Assembly (NCBI GenBank): GCA_947373605.1
Contig: CANBYM010000015.1
Coordinates: forward strand, 1 to 42,646
DNA length: 42,646 nt
Direction: 5' to 3'
Source of the DNA: Comamonadaceae bacterium
GTDB taxonomy: Bacteria > Pseudomonadota > Gammaproteobacteria > Burkholderiales > Burkholderiaceae_C
Every line of letters begins with the position of its first letter. Within the stretch, counting starts at the first letter, position 1. The position numbers and the translations under genes were made by a program. Of this stretch, positions 17,075 through 25,438 are shown piece by piece. A model generated the notes under the pieces. It was not told the DNA's origin. It searched no databases and saw only the letters and a list, made by a program, of their open reading frames with translations.

Positions 17075-17101
17075 GGGACTGGAACTCCTTAAAACACCAT
17101 T

Positions 17102-17115
17102 TTTTGCATACAAAA
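17102..17115. promoter_or_regulatory. GntR-type operator, copy 1 (aminotransferase side)
   Basis: TTTTGCATACAAAA is an inverted repeat, TTTTG-N4-CAAAA, of the size used by FadR-subfamily GntR regulators. It lies 28 bases upstream of the aminotransferase start codon, where it could block transcription. An identical copy occurs 76 bases away at 17178-17191, and both share flanking T and TT bases. Confidence 0.7.
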
Positions 17116-17177
17116 TTGAAATGTCAATGTACTCAAGGGTAATTACTCAGAAGAGCTTAAAGTTTGACGCTCTACTT

Positions 17178-17191
17178 TTTTGCATACAAAA
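17178..17191. promoter_or_regulatory. GntR-type operator, copy 2 (regulator side)
   Basis: This is the same TTTTGCATACAAAA site as at 17102-17115. It ends seven bases before the ATG of the GntR gene, just before its AGGA ribosome site, which points to autorepression. The distance between the copies (76 bp, about seven helical turns) would also allow looping. Confidence 0.7.
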
Positions 17192-17198
17192 TTAGGAA

Positions 17199-17876
17199 AT
17201 GTCCGCTGTTCCAACCGCCTCGCCCAAATCCGCCTTGCACGAACAAGTGGCCGTTCAATTGCGCCAAATGCTGGTCGAAAGTGCGATTGCGCCCGGCGAA
17301 AAACTGAATGAGCGCGAGCTCGCAGAGCAATTGCAAGTCTCCCGCACACCACTGCGCGAGGCCATTCGCATGCTGGCGGCCGAAGGGCTGGTGGAACTGC
17401 TACCCAATCGCGGAGCAATTGCCGTGCGACTGTCCGAAGCCGATATTGCCAACACCTTTGAAGTCATGGCGGGCCTGGAAGCGCAGTCGGGCGAACTGGC
17501 CGCACAGCGCATCACCGCCGACGCGCTGGCTGAGATTCAGGCCATGCATTTTGAAATGATGGCCGCTTACACACGCCGTGACCTGTCCAATTACTACCGG
17601 CTCAATTCGGCGATTCACAGCGCCATCAATGCGGCGGCAGCCAACCCGGTGCTGACGCAAACCTACTGCCAAGTGAATGCCCGATTGCAATCGCTACGAT
17701 TTCGCTCCAATCAGGATGCCGATAAATGGAAGCTCGCCGTGCAGGACCACGTACGCATGATCGACGCACTCAGCGCGCGGGATCCGGTGGCGATGCGTGA
17801 AGTGCTTGTGACCCATCTACTAAATAAGCGTGATGTCGTGATTGCACAGCTTCGCGCAGAAAGTGTCTCCCCATGA
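17199..17876 (+). CDS. GntR family regulator, FadR (FCD) subfamily
   Basis: A 225-residue DNA-binding protein. The N-terminal winged helix-turn-helix spans about residues 8-75 (GEKLNERELAEQLQVSRTPL, then REAIRMLAAEGLVELLPNRG). The C-terminal FCD ligand domain spans about 85-215 (AGLEAQSGELAAQRI, RLNSAIHSAINAAAANPVL). FCD domains usually bind small carboxylic acids through a metal site. The gene is divergent from the aminotransferase-Bug genes and overlaps the hydroxyacid dehydrogenase start by four bases (ATGA), so it controls and is coexpressed with that enzyme. Two operator-like repeats flank the divergent promoters. The inducer is likely the pathway acid, which is an inference. Confidence 0.92.
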   Translation: MSAVPTASPKSALHEQVAVQLRQMLVESAIAPGEKLNERELAEQLQVSRTPLREAIRMLAAEGLVELLPNRGAIAVRLSEADIANTFEVMAGLEAQSGELAAQRITADALAEIQAMHFEMMAAYTRRDLSNYYRLNSAIHSAINAAAANPVLTQTYCQVNARLQSLRFRSNQDADKWKLAVQDHVRMIDALSARDPVAMREVLVTHLLNKRDVVIAQLRAESVSP

Positions 17877-20800
17877 ATTCCGCATTGCTTGCCAAAAAAT
17901 TAAGCGCCGAAACCCGCGGGGAAGTGCTTTTCACTGGTGCTGACCGGGGCCGATACGCGACGGATGCTTCCATCTATCAAGTCACACCCATCGGCGCTTT
18001 TGTGCCGCGCGATGCGCAGGACGTCGTCACGGCGCTGGACATTTGCCGCAGCATGGGCGTACCCATCGTGGCGCGCGGCGGAGGTACCAGCCAGTGCGGT
18101 CAAACGGTGGGTGCGGGTCTGGTCATCGACTACTCCAAATATATGCGCAATATTCTGGAGGTCAATACAGAAAAGCGCACGGCAAAGGTCGAGCCCGGTC
18201 TGGTCCTGGACCACCTGAACGCGGCACTCAAGAAGCACGGGCTTTGGTATCCGGTGGACGTGTCCACCAGCGCCCAGGCTACGCTGGGGGGAATGGCCGG
18301 CAACAATTCATGCGGCAGCCGTTCGATTGCCTACGGCAACATGGTGCACAACGTGATAGGTGCGCAGGCCTGGCTAGCGGATGGTCGTTTGCTGGACTGG
18401 GGGCGTTACGACCAGAGTTCGGGCGACGCAAAAAATATCGGTGACTTTGTGTGTGACCTTGCCGCGCAACACCTCACCGAAATAGAAACCCGCTGGCCCA
18501 AGGTGCTGCGCCGGGTGGCGGGTTACAACCTCGACATTTTTCACAACCAGAACGAGCGGCCTTACACCAGCGACGGCTCGGTAAATCTGGCGCATCTTCT
18601 GGTCGGCAGTGAGGGTACTCTAGCGCTCACGCGATCGCTGACATTGCGCTTGAGCGAACTGCCCCGTGCCAAGGTGCTGGGTGTGGTGAACTTTCCCACA
18701 TTCCATCAGGCCATGGAATCGGCGCAGCACATCGTCAAACTGCAGGACGCTCCCGCCCCCGATGGCACACCTGCACCGGCAACACTCAGCGCCGTGGAGC
18801 TGGTGGACCGCACGATGATAGAGCTGTCCCTGCAAAACCCGGCGTTTGCGCCCACCATCCGCACCGCGCTCTCGCCCTACGTGAATGGTGGCAATCCTGC
18901 CGCTGTACTGTTGGTGGAGTTTTCGGGCATGTCCAAAGCCGACCTGCTGCCCAAAATCAAGCAGCTCGCAGAAATGATGGGCGACCTGGGTCTGCCTGGA
19001 AGCGTGGTTGAAATGGTGGACGATGCGCCGCAAAAAAACCTCTGGGAAGTGCGCAAAGCCGGGCTCAACATCATGATGAGCTTGAAGGGCGATGGAAAAC
19101 CGGTTAGTTTTATTGAGGACTGCGCTGTACCGCTGGTGCACCTGGCCGAATACACCGATGGCCTGACCGCGGTGTTTCGCAAATACGGCAGCAAAGGAAC
19201 TTGGTATGCCCACGCCTCAGTCGGCACGCTGCATGTGCGCCCGATTCTTGATATGCGCCAGGGCGGTGCCAATGGTGGCGCAGCCAAAATGCGCGCCATT
19301 GCCGAAGAGGCCAGTGCCTTGGTTCGCAAATTCAAGGGTGCCTACAGCGGAGAACATGGCGACGGTCTGTGCCGCGGCGAATGGATCGAGTGGCAATTCG
19401 GCCCCGCCATTACGCAGGCTTTTGCGCAGATAAAACAGCATTTGGACCCCGCCGCACTGCTCAATCCGAAACGCATCATTGACCCGCCCAAGATGGACGA
19501 CACAGGGCTCATGCGTTATTCGCCCGCTTACACCGTCATACCGATTCAAACCGCGCTGGACTGGAGCGCGTGGAACGTACAAAACGATCCGGTCACCGAG
19601 GCCATTTCGGCAGCAGGCTCCGGCGGCGATCCGGCACAGGGTCTGGCCAAAGCGGTAGAGATGTGCAACAACAACGGCACTTGCCGCAAGTTTGACGCGG
19701 GCACCATGTGCCCCAGCTACCGCGTTACCCGCGACGAACAGCACGTTACACGCGGACGCGCCAATACGTTGCGTCTGGCAATGAGCGGGCAGTTGGATGG
19801 GGTGCAAGCGCAGGACGCATTGACCAACGATGTAGTCAAAGACGCGCTGGACCTGTGCGTGAGCTGCAAGGGCTGCAAGCGCGACTGCCCGACGGGCGTT
19901 GACATGGCCAAAATCAAGGTGGAGTTTTTGCAGCACTATAAGGCCAAACACGGCCACACCGTCAAGGACAAGTTGATTGGCCGCCTGCCGGAATACGCGG
20001 CACTGGCCAGCCGCTTAGCGCCAGTGCTGAATCTGCGTAACCGCTCGCCCCTATTGGCGCGCTGGAGCGAGAAATTGTTGGGATTTTCTGCCCGGCGCAG
20101 CTTGCCCCAATGGCGCAGACAGCATTTTTTCAATGCATCCAAGGCAATGCCGTCCGTGGTCACGCGCGAAGAGGTACTGGTCGCGCAAAAGCCCGTCGTC
20201 TTGTTTGTCGATACCTTCAGTGGCTTCTTTGAATCCGACATTGCATTTTCGGCGCTCCAGGTTCTACATGCCGGCGGATACCAGGTGCATGTGGCAACCA
20301 AGGTGCGTGCCGATGGCAAGCATTTGTGCTGCGGCCGGACTTACCTCTCTACAGGCATGGTCGAAGAGGCCCGACACAGCGCGCGCGAGCTAGTCGCGTC
20401 ACTCCTGCCGTTTGCGGAAAAAGGAATCGCCATCGTCGGGCTGGAGCCGTCCTGTTTGTTGACCCTGCGCGATGAAGTGCTGGCTATGGGGCTGGGAGCG
20501 CCAGCGCAAACCATCAGCCGGCATGCACTTTTGCTGGAAGAGTTTCTGGCGCGGGAAGCGATTGCGGGGCGATTGACTGCTCTCAAGGAGCGCCTGCAAC
20601 CTGCGGCCCAATCGATTTTGCTGCATGGCCACTGCCATCAAAAGGCCTTTGACGCAGTAGGGTCCATAGTGGACGTCATCAAACTGATTCCGGGCGCCAA
20701 TGTGGAGCTAATCCAGAGCAGTTGCTGCGGTATGGCAGGCAGTTTCGGCTACGAGACCGAACACTTTGAAGTGTCCATGCAGATGGCAGAGGCCAGCTTA

Positions 20801-20935
20801 CTGCCAGCCGTACGGAGCAAGCCACAGGCCATTGTGGTGGCCGATGGGACCAGTTGCCGGCACCAGATTCATGACGGTACCCGGCGGGAAGCCCTTCACG
20901 TGGCGCAGTTATTAGCCCTTCAACTGGCTGGATAG
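17873..20935 (+). CDS. FAD- and Fe-S-dependent D-2-hydroxyacid dehydrogenase (YdiJ-like)
   Basis: At 1020 residues, its size and domain order match E. coli YdiJ, a D-2-hydroxyglutarate dehydrogenase. An FAD-binding type 4 domain comes first (residues 40-250: PIVARGGGTSQCGQTVGAGL, TLGGMAGNNSCGSRSIAYGN), then the FAD-oxidase C-terminal domain (to about 545, SGEHGDGLCRGEWIEWQFGP). The Fe-S region has Cys598, Cys604 and Cys613 and a classic CxxCxxCxxxC (Cys662, 665, 668, 672). Two CCG-type segments near the C-terminus contain CCGRTYLSTGM, HGHCHQKA and SSCCGMAGSFGYE, a fold that binds metal or Fe-S clusters. It oxidises a D-2-hydroxyacid and passes electrons onward, probably to quinone. D-2-hydroxyglutarate, D-lactate and glycolate are all possible substrates; the glyoxylate aminotransferase next door keeps glycolate open. 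Confidence 0.88.
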   Translation: MNSALLAKKLSAETRGEVLFTGADRGRYATDASIYQVTPIGAFVPRDAQDVVTALDICRSMGVPIVARGGGTSQCGQTVGAGLVIDYSKYMRNILEVNTEKRTAKVEPGLVLDHLNAALKKHGLWYPVDVSTSAQATLGGMAGNNSCGSRSIAYGNMVHNVIGAQAWLADGRLLDWGRYDQSSGDAKNIGDFVCDLAAQHLTEIETRWPKVLRRVAGYNLDIFHNQNERPYTSDGSVNLAHLLVGSEGTLALTRSLTLRLSELPRAKVLGVVNFPTFHQAMESAQHIVKLQDAPAPDGTPAPATLSAVELVDRTMIELSLQNPAFAPTIRTALSPYVNGGNPAAVLLVEFSGMSKADLLPKIKQLAEMMGDLGLPGSVVEMVDDAPQKNLWEVRKAGLNIMMSLKGDGKPVSFIEDCAVPLVHLAEYTDGLTAVFRKYGSKGTWYAHASVGTLHVRPILDMRQGGANGGAAKMRAIAEEASALVRKFKGAYSGEHGDGLCRGEWIEWQFGPAITQAFAQIKQHLDPAALLNPKRIIDPPKMDDTGLMRYSPAYTVIPIQTALDWSAWNVQNDPVTEAISAAGSGGDPAQGLAKAVEMCNNNGTCRKFDAGTMCPSYRVTRDEQHVTRGRANTLRLAMSGQLDGVQAQDALTNDVVKDALDLCVSCKGCKRDCPTGVDMAKIKVEFLQHYKAKHGHTVKDKLIGRLPEYAALASRLAPVLNLRNRSPLLARWSEKLLGFSARRSLPQWRRQHFFNASKAMPSVVTREEVLVAQKPVVLFVDTFSGFFESDIAFSALQVLHAGGYQVHVATKVRADGKHLCCGRTYLSTGMVEEARHSARELVASLLPFAEKGIAIVGLEPSCLLTLRDEVLAMGLGAPAQTISRHALLLEEFLAREAIAGRLTALKERLQPAAQSILLHGHCHQKAFDAVGSIVDVIKLIPGANVELIQSSCCGMAGSFGYETEHFEVSMQMAEASLLPAVRSKPQAIVVADGTSCRHQIHDGTRREALHVAQLLALQLAG

Positions 20936-21000
20936 CGGGCATTTCTGTTGTATTTTCGGGGCCAGGTCGGAGTCGATGGCCCGCCTCTTGCTTAAACACT

Positions 21001-21022
21001 TGCTACCATGCATACAGTAGCA
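21001..21022. promoter_or_regulatory. Inverted repeat TGCTAC-N10-GTAGCA before the DUF2126 operon
   Basis: Perfect 6-bp arms with a 10-base spacer lie 46 bases upstream of the ATG at 21068. A TTGCTT at 20988-20993, the best -35 candidate, lies just upstream, so a bound protein would overlap the promoter. The motif TTGCTTAA also occurs upstream of the ATP-grasp operon at 12168. The protein that binds is unknown. Confidence 0.4.
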
Positions 21023-21067
21023 GTACCCGTTTGGGCGAACTGAAGATAAAACACCGAGATCCCGTCA

Positions 21068-24000
21068 ATGTCCATTCACGCAGCGCTGAATCACGTTACC
21101 CACTACTCCTATGACCGGCTGGTCAATCTGGGACCGCAAGTAATCCGGTTGCGCCCGGCACCGCATTGCCGCAGCAAAATCGTTTCGTATTCGCTCAAGA
21201 TCGAGCCTGCGGTCCACTTCATGAACTGGCAGCAAGACCCGTTTGCCAACTACCAGGCGCGACTGGTGTTTCCGGAGAAGACCCAGGGCTTCAAAGTCAC
21301 CGTCGATCTGGTGGTCGAAATGGCGGTGTACAACCCGTTTGACTTCTTCCTGGAGCCTGAAGCTGAGGAGTTCCCGTTTAAATACGAGGCCGACCTCAAG
21401 CAGGAACTCGCGCCCTATCTGATTGCCGACCCGATGACGCCGCTGGTCGAGGAGTATCTGAAAAAGATCGACTACAACAGGCGACGCAGCGTGATTTTTC
21501 TGGTGGACCTCAACCAGATGGTGCACAACGACGTCAACTACACCATTCGCATGGAGCCCGGCGTGCAAACACCGGAAGAAACGCTGACCAAAGCCTCCGG
21601 TTCCTGCCGCGACTCCGCCTGGTTGATGGTTCAGTTGCTGCGCAACTGCGGACTGGCGGCTCGCTTCGTGTCGGGCTACCTGATTCAACTGGCGCCCGAC
21701 GTGAAGTCGCTCGACGGCCCCAGCGGCACCGAAGTGGATTTCACCGACTTGCACGCATGGTGCGAGGTGTACCTTCCCGGAGCAGGCTGGGTCGGCCTGG
21801 ACGCCACCAGCGGCTTGCTCGCTGGTGAAGGCCACATCCCCTTGGCCTGCACCCCACTGCCCTCAGGCGCAGCGCCTATCGAGGGTGGTGTGGACGAGTG
21901 CGAGGTGGAATTCAGCCACCACATGCAGGTCACCCGCATTTACGAATCACCCCGTGTGACCAAACCGTACACGCCTGAGCAATGGGCGGCTGTGATGGAG
22001 TTGGGCAAGGACGTTGACAAAGAACTGCTGGAAGGCGATGTACGCCTGACCATGGGTGGCGAGCCGACATTTGTAGCGGTAAACGACCGCGACGCTGCCG
22101 AATGGAACACCGACGCACTGGGCCCTACCAAACGTGGCTTTGCCACCGCGCTCGTGCACAAGTTGCGCAACGAATATGGTCAGGGCGGCTTTTTGCATTT
22201 CGGCCAGGGCAAGTGGTACCCCGGTGAACAGTTGCCACGCTGGGCGCTCAATATTTACTGGCGTGCCGACAAGCAACCGGTCTGGAAAAACCCCGACTTA
22301 TTTACCGACGAGCGTGATCCCACCCACTACACCAGCAATGATGCAGGCCGCTTCATCCGTACGTTGGCAGCCCGGTTGGGACTCACTGACAAGTACGTGC
22401 AGGCCGGCTATGAAGACACCTGGTACTACCTGTGGCGCGAGCGCCGCCTGCCGGTCAACGTGGATCCGTTTAACTCCAAGCTTGACGACGAGATGGAACG
22501 CTCACGCCTGCGCCGTGTGTTTGAGCAAAAGCTCGACTCCGTCGTAGGTTTTGTGCTGCCGGTCAAACCCAGTGAGGGCCCACGCTTGACGGGTCCCGAG
22601 TGGACCACCGGCCCTTGGTTTTTCCGGGATGAGCGCATGTACCTAATGCCCGGCGACTCGCCCATGGGACTGCGCCTGCCGCTGGACTCGCTGCCATGGG
22701 TCAGCGAAGGCGACTATCCGTATCTGGTGGAGCAAGACCCAAGCGCACCGCGTGGTGATTTACCTCCGCACATCAGCTTTGCCGCGCGTTATGCCCCCGG
22801 CTATTCCTCTGGACAAAACGCTGGCCTTGGCAGTGTTTCCAGCAGCCCACAGGGTGGGGCATCATCGGGCGCTGCCGCGCCCGGCGGTACTACGCCTTAT
22901 CTGGCAGGTACGGGACCGCAAAGCGAAGCGGTGCGCAAATTCCAAAGTGCAACCGGCCCGGCGACCAACAATATAGCGGCCAACGCTCAAAGCAAAACCC
23001 AAACCGAACCGGCCGACTTTGCACGCGTGCCCAAGCGCCAGGAGTCTGCGCACTGGATTACCCGCACCGCACTGTGCGTGGAAGTACGCGACCCGCGCCG
23101 TGCCAATGGCCCCAAGGCCGAGGCCATCGGGGCCAAATCCGGCGTGATGTATGTTTTCATGCCGCCGCTGGAATTGCTGGCCGACTATCTGGACCTGCTG
23201 GCTGCGATTGAAGCAACGGCGACTGAGCTCAAGGTCAAGATCGTCTTGGAGGGCTACCCGCCCCCGCGCGACCCGCGCCTCAAACTTCTGCAAGTCACAC
23301 CCGACCCCGGCGTGATCGAAGTGAATATTCACCCGGTCAACAATTGGAAAGAACTCGTCTACAACACCGAATTTTTGTACAACGCCGCATTCGAGTGCCG
23401 CCTGTCCGCCGAGAAGTTTATGACCGACGGGCGCCACACCGGCACCGGTGGCGGCAATCACTTTGTGATGGGCGGCGCTACGCCCTCCGACAGCCCGTTT
23501 TTGCGCAAGCCCGAGTTGCTGGCCAGCCTGCTGCTGTACTGGCACAACCACCCGTCCTTGAGCTATTTGTTCAGCGGCATGTTTGTCGGACCGACCAGCC
23601 AGGCACCGCGCGTGGACGAGGCACGCAACGACCAGTTGTACGAGCTTGAAATCGCCATCGAGCAGATCTACAAAAACCGTGAACTCTATGGCCAGAGCAT
23701 GCCTCCGTGGCTAGTGGACCGCACGCTGCGCAACATCCTGATTGATGCCACCGGCAACACCCACCGCAGCGAGTTCTCTATCGACAAGATGTACTCGCCA
23801 GACTCTGCTACGGGCCGCTTGGGCCTGTTGGAGTTGCGTGCGTTCGAGATGCCGCCCCACCCGCACATGAGCAGCGTGCAACAATTACTGTTGCGCGCGC
23901 TGGTGGCCCGATTCTGGAAGGCACCGTACAAAGCACCGGCGACCCGATGGGGCACGGAACTGCATGACCGCTACATGTTGCCGACCTTCATCAAGATGGA

Positions 24001-24631
24001 CTTTGATGATGTGATCACCGAGATGAACATGGCGGGCTACGCATTTGATGCGCAGTGGTTTGCGCCGCACTACGAGTTCCGATTCCCGCTGGTGGGTGCG
24101 GTCAAATCGACCGGTATTGAAATTACCCTTCGCAATGCGCTGGAGCCTTGGCATGTGATGGGCGAAGAAAACAGCGCAGGCGGTACCGCCCGCTATGTGG
24201 ACTCCAGCCTGGAACGCATTGAGGTTCGCGTCACCGGCCTGAACGAGAGTCGTTACGTCATCACCTGCAATAGCCAGGCCCTGCCTATGCAAAGCACCGG
24301 CACCGTGGGCGAGTTTGTCGCCGCAGTGCGTTACAAAGCGTGGAACCCGCCAAGCAGCCTGCACCCCAGCATCGGTGTGCACGCACCGCTGACATTTGAC
24401 ATCGTGGATACCTGGATGAAACGGTCACTGGGCGGTTGCCAATACTTTGTAGCCCACCCCGGCGGTTTGAGTTACGAGAGCTTCCCGGTGAACTCATATG
24501 AGGCCGAGAGTCGTCGCCTGTCGCGCTTTGCGGCCATGGGCCATACTCCGGGCGTCATGGTGGTACCACCAGCCACCATCAATGTGGCGGCCAGCAAAGA
24601 GTTTCCGTTCACACGGGACTTGCGTCGCTAA
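21068..24631 (+). CDS. Transglutaminase-DUF2126 fusion protein (COG1305/COG4196)
   Basis: A very long cytoplasmic protein (1187 residues). Residues 1-100 are the bacterial transglutaminase N-terminal domain (HVTHYSYDRLVNLGPQVIRL). The transglutaminase core has a complete triad: Cys180 (SGSCRDSAWLMVQLL), His229 (FTDLHAWCEVYLPG) and Asp245 (VGLDATSGLL). From about residue 330 the DUF2126 region starts (RLTMGGEPTFVAVNDRDAAE). It is interrupted by a flexible Ser/Gly/Ala/Gln linker (about residues 578-650) and continues with TGTGGGNHFVMGGATPSDSP and YWHNHPSLSYLFSGMFVGPT. Comparative work on amidoligases assigns DUF2126 to a glutamine-synthetase-like ligase fold; I cite this from memory. One chain thus combines a bond-cleaving or transferring fold with a predicted ligase. 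The ribosome site is weak. It is followed by the ParA-like gene after 26 bases. Confidence 0.9.
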   Translation: MSIHAALNHVTHYSYDRLVNLGPQVIRLRPAPHCRSKIVSYSLKIEPAVHFMNWQQDPFANYQARLVFPEKTQGFKVTVDLVVEMAVYNPFDFFLEPEAEEFPFKYEADLKQELAPYLIADPMTPLVEEYLKKIDYNRRRSVIFLVDLNQMVHNDVNYTIRMEPGVQTPEETLTKASGSCRDSAWLMVQLLRNCGLAARFVSGYLIQLAPDVKSLDGPSGTEVDFTDLHAWCEVYLPGAGWVGLDATSGLLAGEGHIPLACTPLPSGAAPIEGGVDECEVEFSHHMQVTRIYESPRVTKPYTPEQWAAVMELGKDVDKELLEGDVRLTMGGEPTFVAVNDRDAAEWNTDALGPTKRGFATALVHKLRNEYGQGGFLHFGQGKWYPGEQLPRWALNIYWRADKQPVWKNPDLFTDERDPTHYTSNDAGRFIRTLAARLGLTDKYVQAGYEDTWYYLWRERRLPVNVDPFNSKLDDEMERSRLRRVFEQKLDSVVGFVLPVKPSEGPRLTGPEWTTGPWFFRDERMYLMPGDSPMGLRLPLDSLPWVSEGDYPYLVEQDPSAPRGDLPPHISFAARYAPGYSSGQNAGLGSVSSSPQGGASSGAAAPGGTTPYLAGTGPQSEAVRKFQSATGPATNNIAANAQSKTQTEPADFARVPKRQESAHWITRTALCVEVRDPRRANGPKAEAIGAKSGVMYVFMPPLELLADYLDLLAAIEATATELKVKIVLEGYPPPRDPRLKLLQVTPDPGVIEVNIHPVNNWKELVYNTEFLYNAAFECRLSAEKFMTDGRHTGTGGGNHFVMGGATPSDSPFLRKPELLASLLLYWHNHPSLSYLFSGMFVGPTSQAPRVDEARNDQLYELEIAIEQIYKNRELYGQSMPPWLVDRTLRNILIDATGNTHRSEFSIDKMYSPDSATGRLGLLELRAFEMPPHPHMSSVQQLLLRALVARFWKAPYKAPATRWGTELHDRYMLPTFIKMDFDDVITEMNMAGYAFDAQWFAPHYEFRFPLVGAVKSTGIEITLRNALEPWHVMGEENSAGGTARYVDSSLERIEVRVTGLNESRYVITCNSQALPMQSTGTVGEFVAAVRYKAWNPPSSLHPSIGVHAPLTFDIVDTWMKRSLGGCQYFVAHPGGLSYESFPVNSYEAESRRLSRFAAMGHTPGVMVVPPATINVAASKEFPFTRDLRR

Positions 24632-24657
24632 TTTTTTAAAAACAGGAATCCATACGC

Positions 24658-25365
24658 ATGCCTTCTCTCAATTTCATCGGTGGCGAAAAAGGCGGTGTCG
24701 GCAAGTCCGTCACCGCGCGGGTGCTCGCCCAATACTTTATTGACAAAGGACGCGCATTTACCGGCTTCGATACCGACCGTTCGCACACCTCCTTCACCCG
24801 TTTTTACGCCGACTACGCATCGCCCGTGGTGGTGGACACGTATGAAGGGCTGGACATGATCGTCGGCGAATTTGAAGATCCGGCGGACGACGGCAAAATA
24901 CCCAGCGTCATCGTTGACCTGGCCGCGCAAACTGCAGCGCCGCTGTCGCGCTGGATTCGTGACTCAGATCTGATTTCGCTGATGGCGGAGATGGGTGTGA
25001 CCGTCAATTTCTGGCACCTGGCCGACGCCGGCAAAGACTCTGTAGAACTGCTGGATCGCCTGATCAACACCTATGGTGGCGGACCCAACTACATCGTAGT
25101 CAAGAACCAGGGGCGCGGCAGCGACTTCAAGCAGTTGGAGGAATCGGACGCGATGAAGAAAACGCTCGCTTTGGGCGGCCGCGTAATCACGCTGGCCAAC
25201 CTGCATGAAGCCAGCATGCGCAAGATTGACCGCCAGAACGCCAGCTTCTGGGCAGCCACCCACGTGACCACTGGTCCCGACGCTTTGGGCATGCTGGAGC
25301 GCCAACGAGTAAAAACCTGGCTCAAAGGAACCTACGCTGTGTTTGACAGCCTGCCGTTGGGCTGA
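24658..25365 (+). CDS. ParA/MinD-like P-loop ATPase
   Basis: A 235-residue protein with the deviant Walker A of the ParA/MinD family (GGEKGGVGKSVTARVLAQ, signature Lys11 and Lys16) and a Walker B-like segment (PSVIVDLAAQT). It also has FTGFDTDRSHTSFTRFYADY near the second nucleotide motif. Proteins of this type are often labelled mobilisation or conjugal-transfer proteins, but there is no ParB, relaxase or parS-like site here. It lies between the transglutaminase-DUF2126 gene (26 bases) and the ATP-grasp fusion (73 bases), all on one strand. ParA-like ATPases position cargo on the nucleoid or membrane; a role in placing or switching the ligase complex is a guess. No membrane-targeting helix is seen at the C-terminus (VFDSLPLG). 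Confidence 0.85.
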   Translation: MPSLNFIGGEKGGVGKSVTARVLAQYFIDKGRAFTGFDTDRSHTSFTRFYADYASPVVVDTYEGLDMIVGEFEDPADDGKIPSVIVDLAAQTAAPLSRWIRDSDLISLMAEMGVTVNFWHLADAGKDSVELLDRLINTYGGGPNYIVVKNQGRGSDFKQLEESDAMKKTLALGGRVITLANLHEASMRKIDRQNASFWAATHVTTGPDALGMLERQRVKTWLKGTYAVFDSLPLG

Positions 25366-25438
25366 TGACATGCGCCGTTTGAGCGTCCGTTTGGTTTTTC
25401 AGGATTAGGCCGGCTCTGGGCTGGCATACTCCAAAACT

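Noticed and set aside
24658..25365. Plasmid partition or conjugation locus suggested by the ParA-like gene
   Set aside because: There is no ParB, parS-like repeat, relaxase or replication gene, and the neighbours form a metabolic-type operon.
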